Assembly (NCBI GenBank): GCA_017431145.1 | Contig: JAFRLQ010000100.1 | Location: 62,001-126,000 of the forward strand | From: Clostridia bacterium | GTDB taxonomy: Bacteria; Bacillota; Clostridia; Christensenellales; Maliibacteriaceae | Direction of reading: 5' to 3' | Length of the DNA stretch: 64,000 bases | Part shown: positions 30,770 through 40,109 of the stretch, in pieces | Numbering within the stretch: position 1 is the first letter of the stretch | Layout: the number at the start of each line of letters is the position of its first letter | Translations under genes and position numbers: made by a program | Notes under the pieces: generated by a model | Databases searched by the model: none | Seen by the model: the letters and a program-made list of their open reading frames with translations, nothing else | Told to the model about the DNA's origin: nothing

Positions 30770-31759
30770 ATGGGAGTACAGTATCCGTATATCGACCTGC
30801 ACTGCGACACACTGAACTACGCGTGGCAGCACCACGCTGAGGACATCTGGCATCTGGAAGGCTCCATGACCGACGTCGTCCGGAACCGTGCCGGTGGCTG
30901 CACGCTTCAGCTGTACGCGGTCTTTATGCCGTGCGATGCGGACATCGAACGCTATACGCGGGACTACCCGGGAGACGAGGCGTATATCGCAGCGCTCCAC
31001 GGGATCTGGCAAAGGACGCTGAATGCGCACGGCGACGTGATCGCGCAGGCCCTTTGCATGTCCGATGCGGAGGAAAACGCAAAAAACGGCCGGATCAGCG
31101 GCATGCTCTCCATGGAGGACGGACGCGCCGTGCAGGGAAGCTTTGAGAATATCCGCCGTTTCTACAATATGGGCTTCCGCATGATGAATCTGACCTGGAA
31201 TTTCTCCAACTGCTTCGGCGCGCCGAACAGTGAGGATCCCGCCGTCATGGCGCAGGGGCTCACGGACTTCGGAAAGGAAGCAATCGGGTATATGAACGAT
31301 CTTGGCATGATCGTGGACGTCTCCCATCTTTCCGACGGCGGATTCCGGGACGTGGCGCAGCTTTCCAGAAAGCCTTTCATCGCGTCGCACTCCAACTGCC
31401 GCGCGCTGAACCCGCATCCCAGAAGCATGACGGATGATATGATCCGCGTGCTGGCCGACAAAGGCGGCATCATGGGCGTCAACTTCTATCCGCCTTTCCT
31501 CTCGGAAGATGTCCGGAAGAATGATATGACGATCGACGATGTTTCCAGACAGCTGCGGCACCGCATCAACACGGGCGGTCTTGAATGCGCCGCAGTGGGA
31601 ACGGACTTTGACGGCATCTCGGGTGAACTGGAGGTCCCGGCCTCCGACCGTATGCCATGGTTTTTCGATGAGTTGAAAAAGCGCGGTTTCACGTCCGATG
31701 AACTGGATCACATCTGCCGGAAAAACGCCGAACGCTTCTTCCGCGAAACGCTCGGCTGA
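30770..31759 (+). CDS. Membrane dipeptidase (peptidase M19, renal-dipeptidase-like)
   Basis: A 329-residue amidohydrolase-fold zinc dipeptidase. Metal ligands are IDLHCDTL (~8-15), Glu in LSMEDGRAV (~117), His in VDVSHLSDGG (~185) and the conserved ASHSNCRALNPHPRSMTDD (~206-224), then GTDFDGI (~278). It cleaves dipeptides, often with D-residues. There is no signal peptide, so it is cytoplasmic here. It is followed 29 bases later by the beta-propeller gene. Confidence 0.92.
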   Translation: MGVQYPYIDLHCDTLNYAWQHHAEDIWHLEGSMTDVVRNRAGGCTLQLYAVFMPCDADIERYTRDYPGDEAYIAALHGIWQRTLNAHGDVIAQALCMSDAEENAKNGRISGMLSMEDGRAVQGSFENIRRFYNMGFRMMNLTWNFSNCFGAPNSEDPAVMAQGLTDFGKEAIGYMNDLGMIVDVSHLSDGGFRDVAQLSRKPFIASHSNCRALNPHPRSMTDDMIRVLADKGGIMGVNFYPPFLSEDVRKNDMTIDDVSRQLRHRINTGGLECAAVGTDFDGISGELEVPASDRMPWFFDELKKRGFTSDELDHICRKNAERFFRETLG

Positions 31760-31788
31760 AAGATTCACAAATACGAAAGGAGAACAAA

Positions 31789-32835
31789 ATGAAAGACATG
31801 ACTCCCTGCCTGAGGGCGCTGGAATACTACAGGACACTGGATCCGGCCTACCGTGCTCCGGAAGAGATCCAAAGCGACGTCGCTTACTGGGACAAATCGG
31901 AACCGGACGACACGCTGCCCGGCGGCGGGATGTCTCGCCATCCCTTCCTCTATGTCGGCGAGGAGGACGGACGCATCATCATCGTCGATCAGGGAAAGGT
32001 GCTCTGGTGCTACGACACGGGTTCCGAGGCGGAGCTTGACGACGTGTGGATGCTGTCCAACGGGAACATCCTCTTCTCGCACATGTACTGGTGTGCCGAG
32101 GTGACACCGGACAAAAAGCGGGTGTTCTATTACAAATATCCGAAAGGCACCGAATCCCATTCCCTGCAGCCGGTAGGACTTGACAGCGTTCTCATGATCA
32201 TCAACGCGCCCGTACCGCAGGTCATCATCATGAACAAGCACACCTGCGAGATCGAATACAGCCATGACGTCCCGTACGAGCCGGGTCACAAAACGCATAC
32301 GCAGTTCCGCAGGATCCGGATGACACAGGACGGAACGTTCCTCATCTGTTATCTGGAGCTTGGCAAAGTCGTGGAATACGACCGGGATTTCAACGTTCTC
32401 TGGTCCGTCCTCAGCACACGTCCCTGGTCCGCGTTCAAACTGCACAACGGCAATGTCGTCGTCACGGACGAGGCGGAGCTCAAAGTCAAGGAGTACGCGC
32501 CGGACAAAACGGTCGTGTGGGAGCTTTCCGCTTCCGATCTTCCCGCGAAGTACGCACAGACACAGATCTTCGACCGTCCCGCCTCCGGCCCCGACGGCCC
32601 TTCCGGTCTTGACGTGGAGGCTGTCGGATGGCAGTCCTGCGTCCGCCTGGAAAACGGAAACACGGTCCTCTGCTCCCAGGGCTCCATGGGACGTCTCCCG
32701 CAGTTCACAGAGGTGACTCGGGACAAGGAAGTCGTCTGGGCACTGAAGAATTTCCGCGATCTGGGTCCTGCGACATCCATCCAGATCCTCTCCGATCCCG
32801 GCATCCCCGAGGAGCCGGGTTCCTGTCAGCGGTAG
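31789..32835 (+). CDS. Beta-propeller protein (arylsulfotransferase/PQQ-like repeats)
   Basis: A 348-residue protein with at least four repeats of the form x-VLW-x...-LxNGN-x: GKVLWCYDTGSEAELDDVWM plus LSNGNILFS, FNVLWSVLSTRPW plus LHNGNVVV, TVVWELSASDL plus LENGNTVLC, and EVVWALKNF. This suggests a 5-6 blade propeller like arylsulfotransferase or PQQ-binding proteins. No signal peptide or catalytic His pair could be assigned. It probably shares a transcript with the dipeptidase gene. Function unknown. Confidence 0.72.
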   Translation: MKDMTPCLRALEYYRTLDPAYRAPEEIQSDVAYWDKSEPDDTLPGGGMSRHPFLYVGEEDGRIIIVDQGKVLWCYDTGSEAELDDVWMLSNGNILFSHMYWCAEVTPDKKRVFYYKYPKGTESHSLQPVGLDSVLMIINAPVPQVIIMNKHTCEIEYSHDVPYEPGHKTHTQFRRIRMTQDGTFLICYLELGKVVEYDRDFNVLWSVLSTRPWSAFKLHNGNVVVTDEAELKVKEYAPDKTVVWELSASDLPAKYAQTQIFDRPASGPDGPSGLDVEAVGWQSCVRLENGNTVLCSQGSMGRLPQFTEVTRDKEVVWALKNFRDLGPATSIQILSDPGIPEEPGSCQR

Positions 32836-32853
32836 TTCCCGTCTGAAACCGCA

Positions 32854-32890
32854 AAGACGGTCCGCGTTTCATTCCGCAGACCGTCTTTTT
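32854..32890. terminator. Bidirectional terminator
   Basis: AGACGGTC (32855-32862) pairs with GACCGTCT (32879-32886), followed by T6. It lies between the convergent propeller and glycerophosphodiesterase genes. Confidence 0.85.
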
Positions 32891-32904
32891 TCTTCTGTTC
32901 CGAA

Positions 32905-34830
32905 TTATTTATCCATATCCGCAATAGCGTGCATGAAGATGTGGAAAGCTCTCGCGATCCCGCCGGAGTAGTCAACTTCCTCCAGCGCGTTGGTGACCAT
33001 CATGGGATTGTCCGTTCCGATCACATCGACGCCGCAGCTGACCAGATACTGGATCGTGTCTTCGCGGTCCACTGTCCAGCAGAAGACCATCTTCCCTTCC
33101 TCGTGCATCCGCTTCACCAGTTCCGGTGTCACGTTGGTCTCCTCGATGCTGACGTTGTCCGTGAACTCGATATCCTCCAGATTCCCGAACGCCAGGAACA
33201 TGCAGTATCCCTTCGTGATCGCGGGGTCGAGCTCATCGATCCGCTTCATTCTCTCAGCGTCCTGCGCAATGATCATGACGTTGTCATGCATGCCCGTCCG
33301 GTTGATGACATCCAGCACATTCTCCTCGAAATTGACGTCATCCGGATGTCCCTTCAGTTCGACCTGAACACGCATTCCCTCTCTCTGCGCCATCTTGAGC
33401 ACCTCTTCCAGCGTCGGGATCATCGTAAATTCATAATCACCGGGCATCCACGGACCCATTTCATGAGACGTCAGCTCGGCAAAGGTGGTGTCATGGATCG
33501 CAAGATTGAATCCGGTCACTCTGTTGATCGTCGAATCGTGATTGCAGACGATGATGTTGTCGCTGGTCTGATGAACGTCCACTTCGATCCACGGCAGATT
33601 CTCGCTTGCCGCAAGCTCAAACGCCGGCATCGTGTTCTCAGGGGCGTGCACATTGTCCCCCCTGTGCGCACAGACCACCGGTCTATCAACGCCCTCTTTC
33701 AGGAACGCATACTTGCGTACAAGAAACACGGAGTCAGCTGCGAAAAGCGCCAGAACGACCGCAAGAAAGACCGCGACCGTCCTCCTGGACGTCTTCGTCA
33801 TGCGGAACGTATCCTTCGACAGCGCTGTCAGGATCTCTTTTTCCTCAATGTACCGGTAGAACAACACCGTGAGCGCAGCGTTGTTGACCGCAGGCGCAAT
33901 GAATCCTTTCAGGATCTGGCGCAGCACATAGATATACGTGCCGATTTCCGCGGACTTGGAAACGACGCCGCTGTTCCTCTGAAACAGCGCGGCGGTCTCC
34001 CTAACGTTCATCACGAGAACCGACGCCACGGAATTGATCAGAACGTTCAGAAGGAGCGTCAGGAGCGCCATCGTGAGCAGTGTCTCTATATAGTGCCCCC
34101 TCCCCAGTCTTCTGGAACGGCTGCAGCTCTTTCGGAAATCCGATTTCTGCAGCACAAAGATGTTGACAGAAAAGATGTAGATCGTGAGAAAACCGATCAG
34201 CGACAGATAAAACGCCCAGTAGACGATCCTCAGCGTCTTCGTATAGGCGATCGTCTGATTGACGAACCCCGGCAGCACCAGTTTGAACGTGGAACCTGCC
34301 AGAGGGAACACTTTGAGCAGCGGAAACAGCACCAGAATAAAGAGGATCAGCAGCCAGTTTTTCGGATGCAGCGCTTTTTTGCAGGCGCGCAGACCCGCCA
34401 GGAACATGCTGACCAGATTGGTCTGTCTCCCGATCTGGCTCATGGAGAAGGCATGCAGCAGACCCGCGATCTCAAACAGGGAGAGAAACGTGACGGTCAC
34501 GGCAAACAGCAGCATCAGAAGGATCGACACGGGGTTCAAAAACACAGCCTTCATGTTCGCGGGTACGATATATGTCGTTCCGCTTACCTTCATCATGAGC
34601 CACAGAAGTCCGTTTTTCAGAAGAGACGTCGCCGCGACGGTCACCGCCCCGCTGAACAGGATGAAGAGCATGACCTCTTTGAAATTTCTGCTGAACAGAA
34701 GCCAGATGTTCTTCAGAAACGCCCAGAAATCACGGAAAAAACCGACAGCCGCCTTTTTCGCCGTGCCGAATAAACGCCTGATACGGCTCTCCTCTTTTTT
34801 TGTTCCGGTATTCGCGGTTCCCAAAGGCAT
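32905..34830 (-). CDS. Glycerophosphodiester phosphodiesterase with N-terminal membrane domain
   Basis: A 641-residue protein. The first ~375 residues are a polytopic membrane region (about eight helices, e.g. FKEVMLFILFSGAVTVAATS). A final helix (~355-375) then leads to an external GDPD catalytic domain with CAHRGDNVHAPENTMPAF (~393-410), WIEVDVHQTSD (~419) and VCNHDSTINRVTG (~433). The GDPD domain releases alcohol and glycerol-3-phosphate and may act on lipoteichoic acid or lipid head groups at the cell surface. The start is 34830 (GGAGG at 8 bases). Its own promoter lies upstream. Confidence 0.9.
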   Translation of the reverse strand: MPLGTANTGTKKEESRIRRLFGTAKKAAVGFFRDFWAFLKNIWLLFSRNFKEVMLFILFSGAVTVAATSLLKNGLLWLMMKVSGTTYIVPANMKAVFLNPVSILLMLLFAVTVTFLSLFEIAGLLHAFSMSQIGRQTNLVSMFLAGLRACKKALHPKNWLLILFILVLFPLLKVFPLAGSTFKLVLPGFVNQTIAYTKTLRIVYWAFYLSLIGFLTIYIFSVNIFVLQKSDFRKSCSRSRRLGRGHYIETLLTMALLTLLLNVLINSVASVLVMNVRETAALFQRNSGVVSKSAEIGTYIYVLRQILKGFIAPAVNNAALTVLFYRYIEEKEILTALSKDTFRMTKTSRRTVAVFLAVVLALFAADSVFLVRKYAFLKEGVDRPVVCAHRGDNVHAPENTMPAFELAASENLPWIEVDVHQTSDNIIVCNHDSTINRVTGFNLAIHDTTFAELTSHEMGPWMPGDYEFTMIPTLEEVLKMAQREGMRVQVELKGHPDDVNFEENVLDVINRTGMHDNVMIIAQDAERMKRIDELDPAITKGYCMFLAFGNLEDIEFTDNVSIEETNVTPELVKRMHEEGKMVFCWTVDREDTIQYLVSCGVDVIGTDNPMMVTNALEEVDYSGGIARAFHIFMHAIADMDK

Positions 34831-34900
34831 TTCCGTTCCTCCTGCTTTCCTGACACAGCCTCCGTATACCCGAAAGCCATATCCTTTTTGTTCAAAAAGT

Positions 34901-34929
34901 ATTATACTAACACGTCTTTGTCCGTTCAA
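34901..34929 (-). promoter_or_regulatory. Promoter of the glycerophosphodiesterase gene
   Basis: TTGAAC (34929-34924), 17-base spacer, TATAAT (34906-34901). Confidence 0.75.
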
Positions 34930-34964
34930 ATCCATCCCGGGCAGCGTGTTCCGGTCGTATTTCC

Positions 34965-35003
34965 GAAAAAAAGCATCCGGCGTTTTTCCCTGCCGCCGGA
35001 TGC
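34965..35003 (-). terminator. Terminator after the aminotransferase gene
   Basis: GCATCCGGCG / CGCCGGATGC perfect 10-bp stem followed on the minus strand by T7. Confidence 0.88.
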
Positions 35004-35026
35004 CGGTCATTTGCCTTTCGTCTATC

Positions 35027-36277
35027 TTACTTTCCTAAAACTTCCTTCAGGGCTTCCTTCACGATATCAAGGCCTTCCAGAAGCACGTCGTCCTCGATGG
35101 TGAGCGGCGGCATGATCTTGAGCACACCGTCGTGACGTCCCGCAACTTCCAGAACGAGCCCCCTGCCAAAGCACGCATGAACTGCTTCCAGCGCCAGTTT
35201 CGGATCGATCGCGCCGAGCTCAACGCCCCAGAGCATTCCCATTCCGCGGATCTCGATCGCAGGATTGAGCGGGGCGACCTCATTTTTCAGGAACGCTTCG
35301 ATGATCTTCTCCTTCCGTCTGACCTCACGGTCCAGGCCGTGTCCAGTGAAGTACTTCAGTCCCGCTGTCGCTCCGACGAAGCTCAGCTGGTTCCCGCGGA
35401 ACGTTCCGTTGTGCTCTGCGGGGCGGAAGATATCCAGCTCCGGTTTCATGAGCAGCAGCGCCATCGGCATGCCGAATCCGCTGATGGATTTGGAAAGGAT
35501 GACCATGTCCGGAACGATGCCGGCACGCTCAAACGAGAAGAAGTAACCGGAACGTCCGTTTCCGACCTGGATGTCATCCACGATCATCAGGATCCCGTGC
35601 TGGTCGCAGATCTCGCGGATACCGCGCAGCCATTCGACGCCGGCGACATTGATGCCGCCCTCCGCCTGAATGGTCTCCAGCACGACCGCCGCGGGTTTCT
35701 CGATGCCTGAATGGTCGTCTTCCAGCACCCAGCGCAGATACGCAAGAGAATCGAATCCTCTCGTTCCGTCATAGGGCACGAACGTAACGTTTTCCAGTGG
35801 CACGCCGGCACCTTCTCTGCTGGTCCTGTCTGTTGTCATGGCAAGAGAGCCCAGTGTCATGCCGTGGAACGCGCCGCCGAAGGCGATCACGCCTGTGCGC
35901 TTCGTGTTCTTTCTTGCAAGCTTCAGCGCCGCCTCCACGCCGTTTGTCCCGGTGGGTCCGCAGCACATGACTTTGTAATCCAGTCCTCTTGGCGCAAGGA
36001 TCAGTTCCGTGAACGTCTCCAGAAACTCCGCTTTCGCCGTCGTGTACATGTCCAGCGCGTTGATGACGCGATCCTCGGAGAGATACTCCAGGATCGCCTG
36101 TTTGATCTCGGGATTGTTGTGGCCGTAGTTCATGGAACCCGCCACTGCAAGGAAATCGATATATCTTGTGCCGTCCTCGGCAAAAAGCTCCGCATTCTTC
36201 GCGTGATCGAACACGACGGGGTACTTTCTGCAGTAGGAACGGACCTGGGATTCTCTCGTTTCAAAAATCGATGACAT
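35027..36277 (-). CDS. Class III aminotransferase, diaminobutyrate transaminase (EctB)-like
   Basis: A 416-residue PLP enzyme. The start SIFETRESQVRSYCRKYPVV and the SMNYGHNNPEIK segment (~48-60) resemble EctB-type L-2,4-diaminobutyrate:2-oxoglutarate aminotransferases. PLP site landmarks: GPTGTNGVEAALKLAR (~107), AFHGMTLGSLA (~135), DDIQVGNGRSG (~227) and the Schiff-base Lys in ILSKSISGFGMP (~256). No ectA or ectC lies nearby, so ectoine synthesis is not supported; diaminobutyrate metabolism or another omega-amine is likely. The start is 36277 with GGAGG at 13 bases, a long spacing. Confidence 0.85.
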   Translation of the reverse strand: MSSIFETRESQVRSYCRKYPVVFDHAKNAELFAEDGTRYIDFLAVAGSMNYGHNNPEIKQAILEYLSEDRVINALDMYTTAKAEFLETFTELILAPRGLDYKVMCCGPTGTNGVEAALKLARKNTKRTGVIAFGGAFHGMTLGSLAMTTDRTSREGAGVPLENVTFVPYDGTRGFDSLAYLRWVLEDDHSGIEKPAAVVLETIQAEGGINVAGVEWLRGIREICDQHGILMIVDDIQVGNGRSGYFFSFERAGIVPDMVILSKSISGFGMPMALLLMKPELDIFRPAEHNGTFRGNQLSFVGATAGLKYFTGHGLDREVRRKEKIIEAFLKNEVAPLNPAIEIRGMGMLWGVELGAIDPKLALEAVHACFGRGLVLEVAGRHDGVLKIMPPLTIEDDVLLEGLDIVKEALKEVLGK

Positions 36278-36313
36278 AAAAAAAGCATATCCTCCTTGAA
36301 GTGATACCCGATG

Positions 36314-36343
36314 ATTATACCACATATAGATATGCCTTGTCCA
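36314..36343 (-). promoter_or_regulatory. Promoter of the aminotransferase gene
   Basis: TGGTATAAT extended -10 (TATAAT 36319-36314) with a TTGGACA -35-like sequence 18-19 bases upstream. Confidence 0.55.
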
Positions 36344-36418
36344 AACGCGTACGGTCCGCATCCGGAATCCGCCCCGTTTTCACCTGTTCTCTGATCCGGC
36401 AAAGGAACCGTGTACCGG

Positions 36419-37390
36419 TCAGTTTGTCCGGACCGCCTCTTCGATCCACTGCTCCGCATCTTTCAGCGGATCCCGGGTTTCTACATCCGGCGCGATCGGG
36501 TCCTCACAGTACCTCTGCCCCGTTCTGTCCACGTCACACCCGACTGTCAGCTGGATCGTCGCTCCGTCATACATCTTTCTGACCGTGTTCGTACTGCAGT
36601 ATCCCGCTGTGCCGCATCCGAAAAACCGCACATTGTCCAGCCCTTTGAAACACAGCAATACGGCTTCTCCGGAACTCGCCGTCATTTCATTCTGTATAAC
36701 GGCGACGGGGACCTGAAGTTTTTCCAGGTTTTCCACTTCCGTCGCGGATCCTCCGCCCGTGACTGCGCCTTCTGACAGGATCACGTCCCTTGTCTGTCCC
36801 GATATCTCAAAACGGAGGACCGTTCCGTCGGGAAGAAACGGGGATACGGCCGCGACCATGGGTCCCATATCGCCGCCTGTATTGTCTCTGAGGTCCAGGA
36901 TCACCCCTTCGATCCCGTCACGGTTTTCCCTGACGGCACTGAGCACCGTTTCCGCGTATGCGCTGCCCTGCCCGCTCTCCAGATTGTATTCCGGCAGTCT
37001 GATATACAGGATCCCGTTTTTAAAAGAGCATTCCGGGAGCATCTGCTTACCTGCGGCCTCATCCGTCTGATCCTTGGATCTGATCTTTGAATGCTTTCCG
37101 CCCGCGACGTTCAGCGCTTCCTGAATGATCGGATAGGTCTCTTCGTACGTTCTGCAGCCGGCTGCTTTTTCGATCGCCGCCTCTTTTGCCTCCTGCCATG
37201 CATCTCCGCTTGCATAGATGCCGTTTTCCGCAAATGCCATGGCATCCCTGACGTATTTCACGGGCGTCGGCGGGATCAGGTACAGTCCGAAATTCGGACC
37301 GAATTTCAGAAGAAGCGCCAATATCCCGGCTGTCAGAGCCAGCACCGCGCTTCCCGCAATGATGAGAATGATCTTTAATGCTTTTTTCAT
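36419..37390 (-). CDS. S41-family (tail-specific-type) peptidase, membrane anchored
   Basis: A 323-residue protein with one N-terminal membrane helix (~5-30), then the S41 core: GILYIRLPEYN (~126), GVILDLRDNTGGDMG (~163-177), and the catalytic Ser in NEMTASSGEAVLLCFKGL (~233-250). It has no PDZ domain, unlike CtpA. Expected on the outer face of the membrane as an exopeptidase or processing protease. It sits 23 bases after the beta-lactamase-like gene and is probably co-transcribed. Confidence 0.87.
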   Translation of the reverse strand: MKKALKIILIIAGSAVLALTAGILALLLKFGPNFGLYLIPPTPVKYVRDAMAFAENGIYASGDAWQEAKEAAIEKAAGCRTYEETYPIIQEALNVAGGKHSKIRSKDQTDEAAGKQMLPECSFKNGILYIRLPEYNLESGQGSAYAETVLSAVRENRDGIEGVILDLRDNTGGDMGPMVAAVSPFLPDGTVLRFEISGQTRDVILSEGAVTGGGSATEVENLEKLQVPVAVIQNEMTASSGEAVLLCFKGLDNVRFFGCGTAGYCSTNTVRKMYDGATIQLTVGCDVDRTGQRYCEDPIAPDVETRDPLKDAEQWIEEAVRTN

Positions 37391-37413
37391 TTTCCGCTTC
37401 CGTTCTTCTGTTC

Positions 37414-38307
37414 CTAGATCCTGCTGAGCACACAGTCCCAGACATCCTGAAACTTCACGCTGTCATCCAGCGACTGCATCGCGTACACGACGCCTTTGCG
37501 GGGAAGAACGGCGATATACTGTCCGTATTTCCCGTCCGCCCTGAACGAATCGCCGTCGGGATTGATCCAGAACTGATACCCGTACATCGGATTGTCACCG
37601 CCGCGCGGCACCTGATTGCTGCAGGCCTCTTTCAGATACGCGCTGCTCACGACCCGCGTTCCGTCATATACCCCTTCATGAAGCGTCATTTTTCCGAATC
37701 TTGCCAGTTCCTCGACCGTCACGTACAGACCGTTCGCCGCATGGCAGTGACCCATCGGATCGCGTGTCCACTCCGGGCTCATGATCCCGATCTTGTCGAA
37801 CAGACGCGGCTTCAGATAATCCGCGAGGAACTGACCGCTGCGTCTTTCGATGAGGCAGCTCAGCATATACGTATTGAAATTCGAATACAGGAACCTTTCT
37901 CCCGGCGCGTGATCGAATCCGGCGTTGAAAAAGTAACGGATCCAGTCCTGTGTCTCATAGCGTTCCCTGTTGTTCGCGAAAAACAGCGGATGCGCCAGTC
38001 CTGTCGTCATCGTCAGCATATGTCTGACCGTCGTGTCCAGGAGGAAAGAGTTTGCATTGTCAGGCACATATTCCGGGAACGCGTCGCAGATTTTCTCATC
38101 CAGCGTCAAAAGCCCTTCCTCCAGCGCGATCCCCACGCCGGCGGAAACGAAACTCTTGCTGACGGACCATGTATTGAGCCTCGCAAGTTCCTGAAGGCGG
38201 TCGTATTTCGCGATCAGTTCGTCGTCCTGATACACGCGTATGTAATTGATGACCTGTCCCTGATCCTTCACATATGCCAGATACTCGTTCAGAATCGCCT
38301 GTTTCAT
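37414..38307 (-). CDS. Beta-lactamase/class C-like serine hydrolase
   Basis: A 297-residue serine hydrolase of the class C beta-lactamase/EstB superfamily. The SxxK motif is SVSK (~48-51), Tyr-x-Asn is YSN (~139-141), and the conserved HMLTMTTGLAHPLF lies at ~96. A Lys/Gly triad is seen as DGKYGQY near 258. No signal peptide, so a cytoplasmic esterase or amidase is more likely than a beta-lactamase. It lies between the lipoprotein gene (34-base gap) and the S41 peptidase gene. Confidence 0.87.
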   Translation of the reverse strand: MKQAILNEYLAYVKDQGQVINYIRVYQDDELIAKYDRLQELARLNTWSVSKSFVSAGVGIALEEGLLTLDEKICDAFPEYVPDNANSFLLDTTVRHMLTMTTGLAHPLFFANNRERYETQDWIRYFFNAGFDHAPGERFLYSNFNTYMLSCLIERRSGQFLADYLKPRLFDKIGIMSPEWTRDPMGHCHAANGLYVTVEELARFGKMTLHEGVYDGTRVVSSAYLKEACSNQVPRGGDNPMYGYQFWINPDGDSFRADGKYGQYIAVLPRKGVVYAMQSLDDSVKFQDVWDCVLSRI

Positions 38308-38341
38308 TCCTGTACCTCCGCTTTATGTCCTGCTGCACTCA

Positions 38342-39139
38342 TCATTCCGCCTGCTCGGTCAGATGCGCCTCATCCAGATCCTGCCAGAGGCGTTCCTCGA
38401 TCCGGTCGAACACCTCTTCCCCGTCCTCCGGGAAATGGCCGCTGTCCGCGAAAAACGCATCGTCCGCGTCCAGCCATAAAAGACTTCTGTACGTGTACGC
38501 GTCCAGATCCTGATACACCGAGTCGTACTTTCCGCCCCAGTCTCGCATGCCTGTCTCTTCCGCGATCCGGAAAACATCATCGATGATCTCTTCATCCACA
38601 AGATAGAGATCCCGGGCGCCTTCCATCGTTTCCACGAGCACCTTCGCTTTTCCGTCCTCGGGACAGAACACCTGCATGGTGTACCCGTTTTCCGGTATTT
38701 CCGCCTCATAATCCACGTCGAGCCTGCTGAACTCGATCACAAGAAACGCTTCCAGCGGATTGCTGCAGTAGGCGTCCGGATCATACTCCATGCTGTTATA
38801 CGATTCGCACCTGAGCGTCACGTCATGCGCCGGCATCGTGAACTCGATCACGAAACCGCGCCTGTCGTCCCATCCGAAATCCAGCGGCTCATCATCCAGA
38901 TAGAACGAGTAATCAGTATCCGTCGCCCAGTTCTCATAATACAGGGTGACTTTCGCGCCTGCGGGATACGAGTCCTTCGCGCCGGTATAAGCGCTTTTTC
39001 TTCCGTCATAGTCCACATGATACCGCTGTTCAAAGCATGCGGTCAGTCCTGCAAGCAGGACGATCGCAAGAAGCATGGCCGGTATCTTTAAGATCCGCAT
39101 TGCCATTTTCTTTCCCTTTTGTCTTTGTTCCGTCCGCAT
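38342..39139 (-). CDS. Predicted lipoprotein, unrecognised
   Basis: 265 residues: basic N-terminus, hydrophobic core and lipobox LLAGLTAC (Cys at ~36). The mature part opens with RYHVDYDGRKSAY and a PAGAKVTLYYEN/MPAHDVTL pattern, like bacterial repeat or InlB-B type surface domains that shape around metal or ligands. It is acidic after that. The start is 39139 (AAAGGA at 8 bases). It heads the operon with the beta-lactamase-like and S41 genes, so it may be part of a surface-processing set. Confidence 0.7.
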   Translation of the reverse strand: MRTEQRQKGKKMAMRILKIPAMLLAIVLLAGLTACFEQRYHVDYDGRKSAYTGAKDSYPAGAKVTLYYENWATDTDYSFYLDDEPLDFGWDDRRGFVIEFTMPAHDVTLRCESYNSMEYDPDAYCSNPLEAFLVIEFSRLDVDYEAEIPENGYTMQVFCPEDGKAKVLVETMEGARDLYLVDEEIIDDVFRIAEETGMRDWGGKYDSVYQDLDAYTYRSLLWLDADDAFFADSGHFPEDGEEVFDRIEERLWQDLDEAHLTEQAE

Positions 39140-39439
39140 TTTCTGTTCCTTTCCCCTGCGTTTCACCGGAATACACGTCGTCTCGACCGTTTTCATATAC
39201 AGCACCGCGGTTGCCGAACGGATTCGCGGCAGCTCTGAAAAAACGGTCTTTTTTTCATTATACCTTCACGCCGCGTACTTGCCCAGCCGTTCAGGCCGCC
39301 GCTATCCGTCCGATGCCGCGTTCTTCTGTTTTTTTCCAAAAAAGCGTTGGAATGAAGTCCGATTTCAAGTAGAATGGACATGCTGTGTTTTTCCAAAAAG
39401 CGCAGTACCAGTATGATTTTTATCAAATGAGGGAACAGT
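39140..39439. other. Divergent promoter region
   Basis: 300 bases between the lipoprotein gene and the HAD gene. Minus strand: TATAAT at 39262-39257, giving a leader of about 110 bases for the lipoprotein gene. Plus strand: TTGGAA (39347-39352), 17-base spacer, TAGAAT (39370-39375), for the HAD gene. No operator-like palindrome or riboswitch was recognised. Confidence 0.65.
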
Positions 39440-40036
39440 ATGGTCAAAAACATCATCTTCGATATCGGAAAGGTCCTCGTCGGATTCAACTGGCAGGGTT
39501 ATATCCGCGAACGCTATGACGAGGAAACGGCCGCGATCATCCGCAAGGCCATCTGGGGCCACGGTTACTGGCATCAGCTGGATTACGGCGTCATGCCGGA
39601 AGAAGAGATCATCCAAAACTTCGTCCGCTTCGCTCCCGAATATGAACAGCAGATCCGTGACGGTTTTCTCAATACAGGCGACTGCATGTCCCGTCTGGAC
39701 TACGCCATCCCCTGGCTTAAGGAACTGAAGGCGCGCGGGTACAACCTGTACTTTCTTTCCAACTATTCGAAATTCCTGATCCGGATCCGTCCGGACGTTC
39801 TGGACTTCATTCCCTACATGGACGGCGGGATCTTCTCCTGCGACATCCATATCCTGAAGCCCGACGCCGCGATCTATGATACGCTCTGCAAAAAATATGA
39901 TCTGAAACCGGAGGAGTGCGTCTTCATGGACGACCGCCCGGACAACATCGCCGGCGCGATCGCCTTCGGCATGCAGGGCATCGTCTTTGAAACGAAAGAG
40001 CAGGCAGAAAAAGAACTGGAAGCGATCCTTCGCTGA
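39440..40036 (+). CDS. HAD-superfamily phosphatase (YihX-like)
   Basis: A 198-residue HAD hydrolase. Motif I is IFDIGKVLV (~6-14) with a single nucleophile Asp, as in YihX and epoxide-hydrolase N-terminal domains (FDIGxV). Motif II is LYFLSNYS (~107-114), the Lys is in DIHILKPDAAIY (~138-149) and motif III is CVFMDDRPDNI (~161-171). Relatives dephosphorylate sugar phosphates such as glucose-1-phosphate. Single gene with its own promoter and terminator. Confidence 0.87.
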   Translation: MVKNIIFDIGKVLVGFNWQGYIRERYDEETAAIIRKAIWGHGYWHQLDYGVMPEEEIIQNFVRFAPEYEQQIRDGFLNTGDCMSRLDYAIPWLKELKARGYNLYFLSNYSKFLIRIRPDVLDFIPYMDGGIFSCDIHILKPDAAIYDTLCKKYDLKPEECVFMDDRPDNIAGAIAFGMQGIVFETKEQAEKELEAILR

Positions 40037-40060
40037 TCCGGTCTCATACAAGACAGACTG

Positions 40061-40101
40061 AAAAGCACCGTTCCGTCAGGCAGCCGGAACGGCGCTTTTT
40101 T
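40061..40101. terminator. Bidirectional terminator
   Basis: AAAAGC-A-CCGTTCCG pairs with CGGAACGG-C-GCTTTTTT. It lies between the convergent HAD and GNAT genes. Confidence 0.88.
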
Positions 40102-40109
40102 CATTCCAT

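Noticed and set aside
32929-34773. 614-codon plus-strand open frame opposite the glycerophosphodiesterase gene
   Set aside because: Shadow frame of a GC-rich gene; the product is His/Arg/Gln-rich without recognisable folds.
35027-36277. Ectoine biosynthesis locus
   Set aside because: Only an EctB-like aminotransferase is present; no ectA or ectC on either side.
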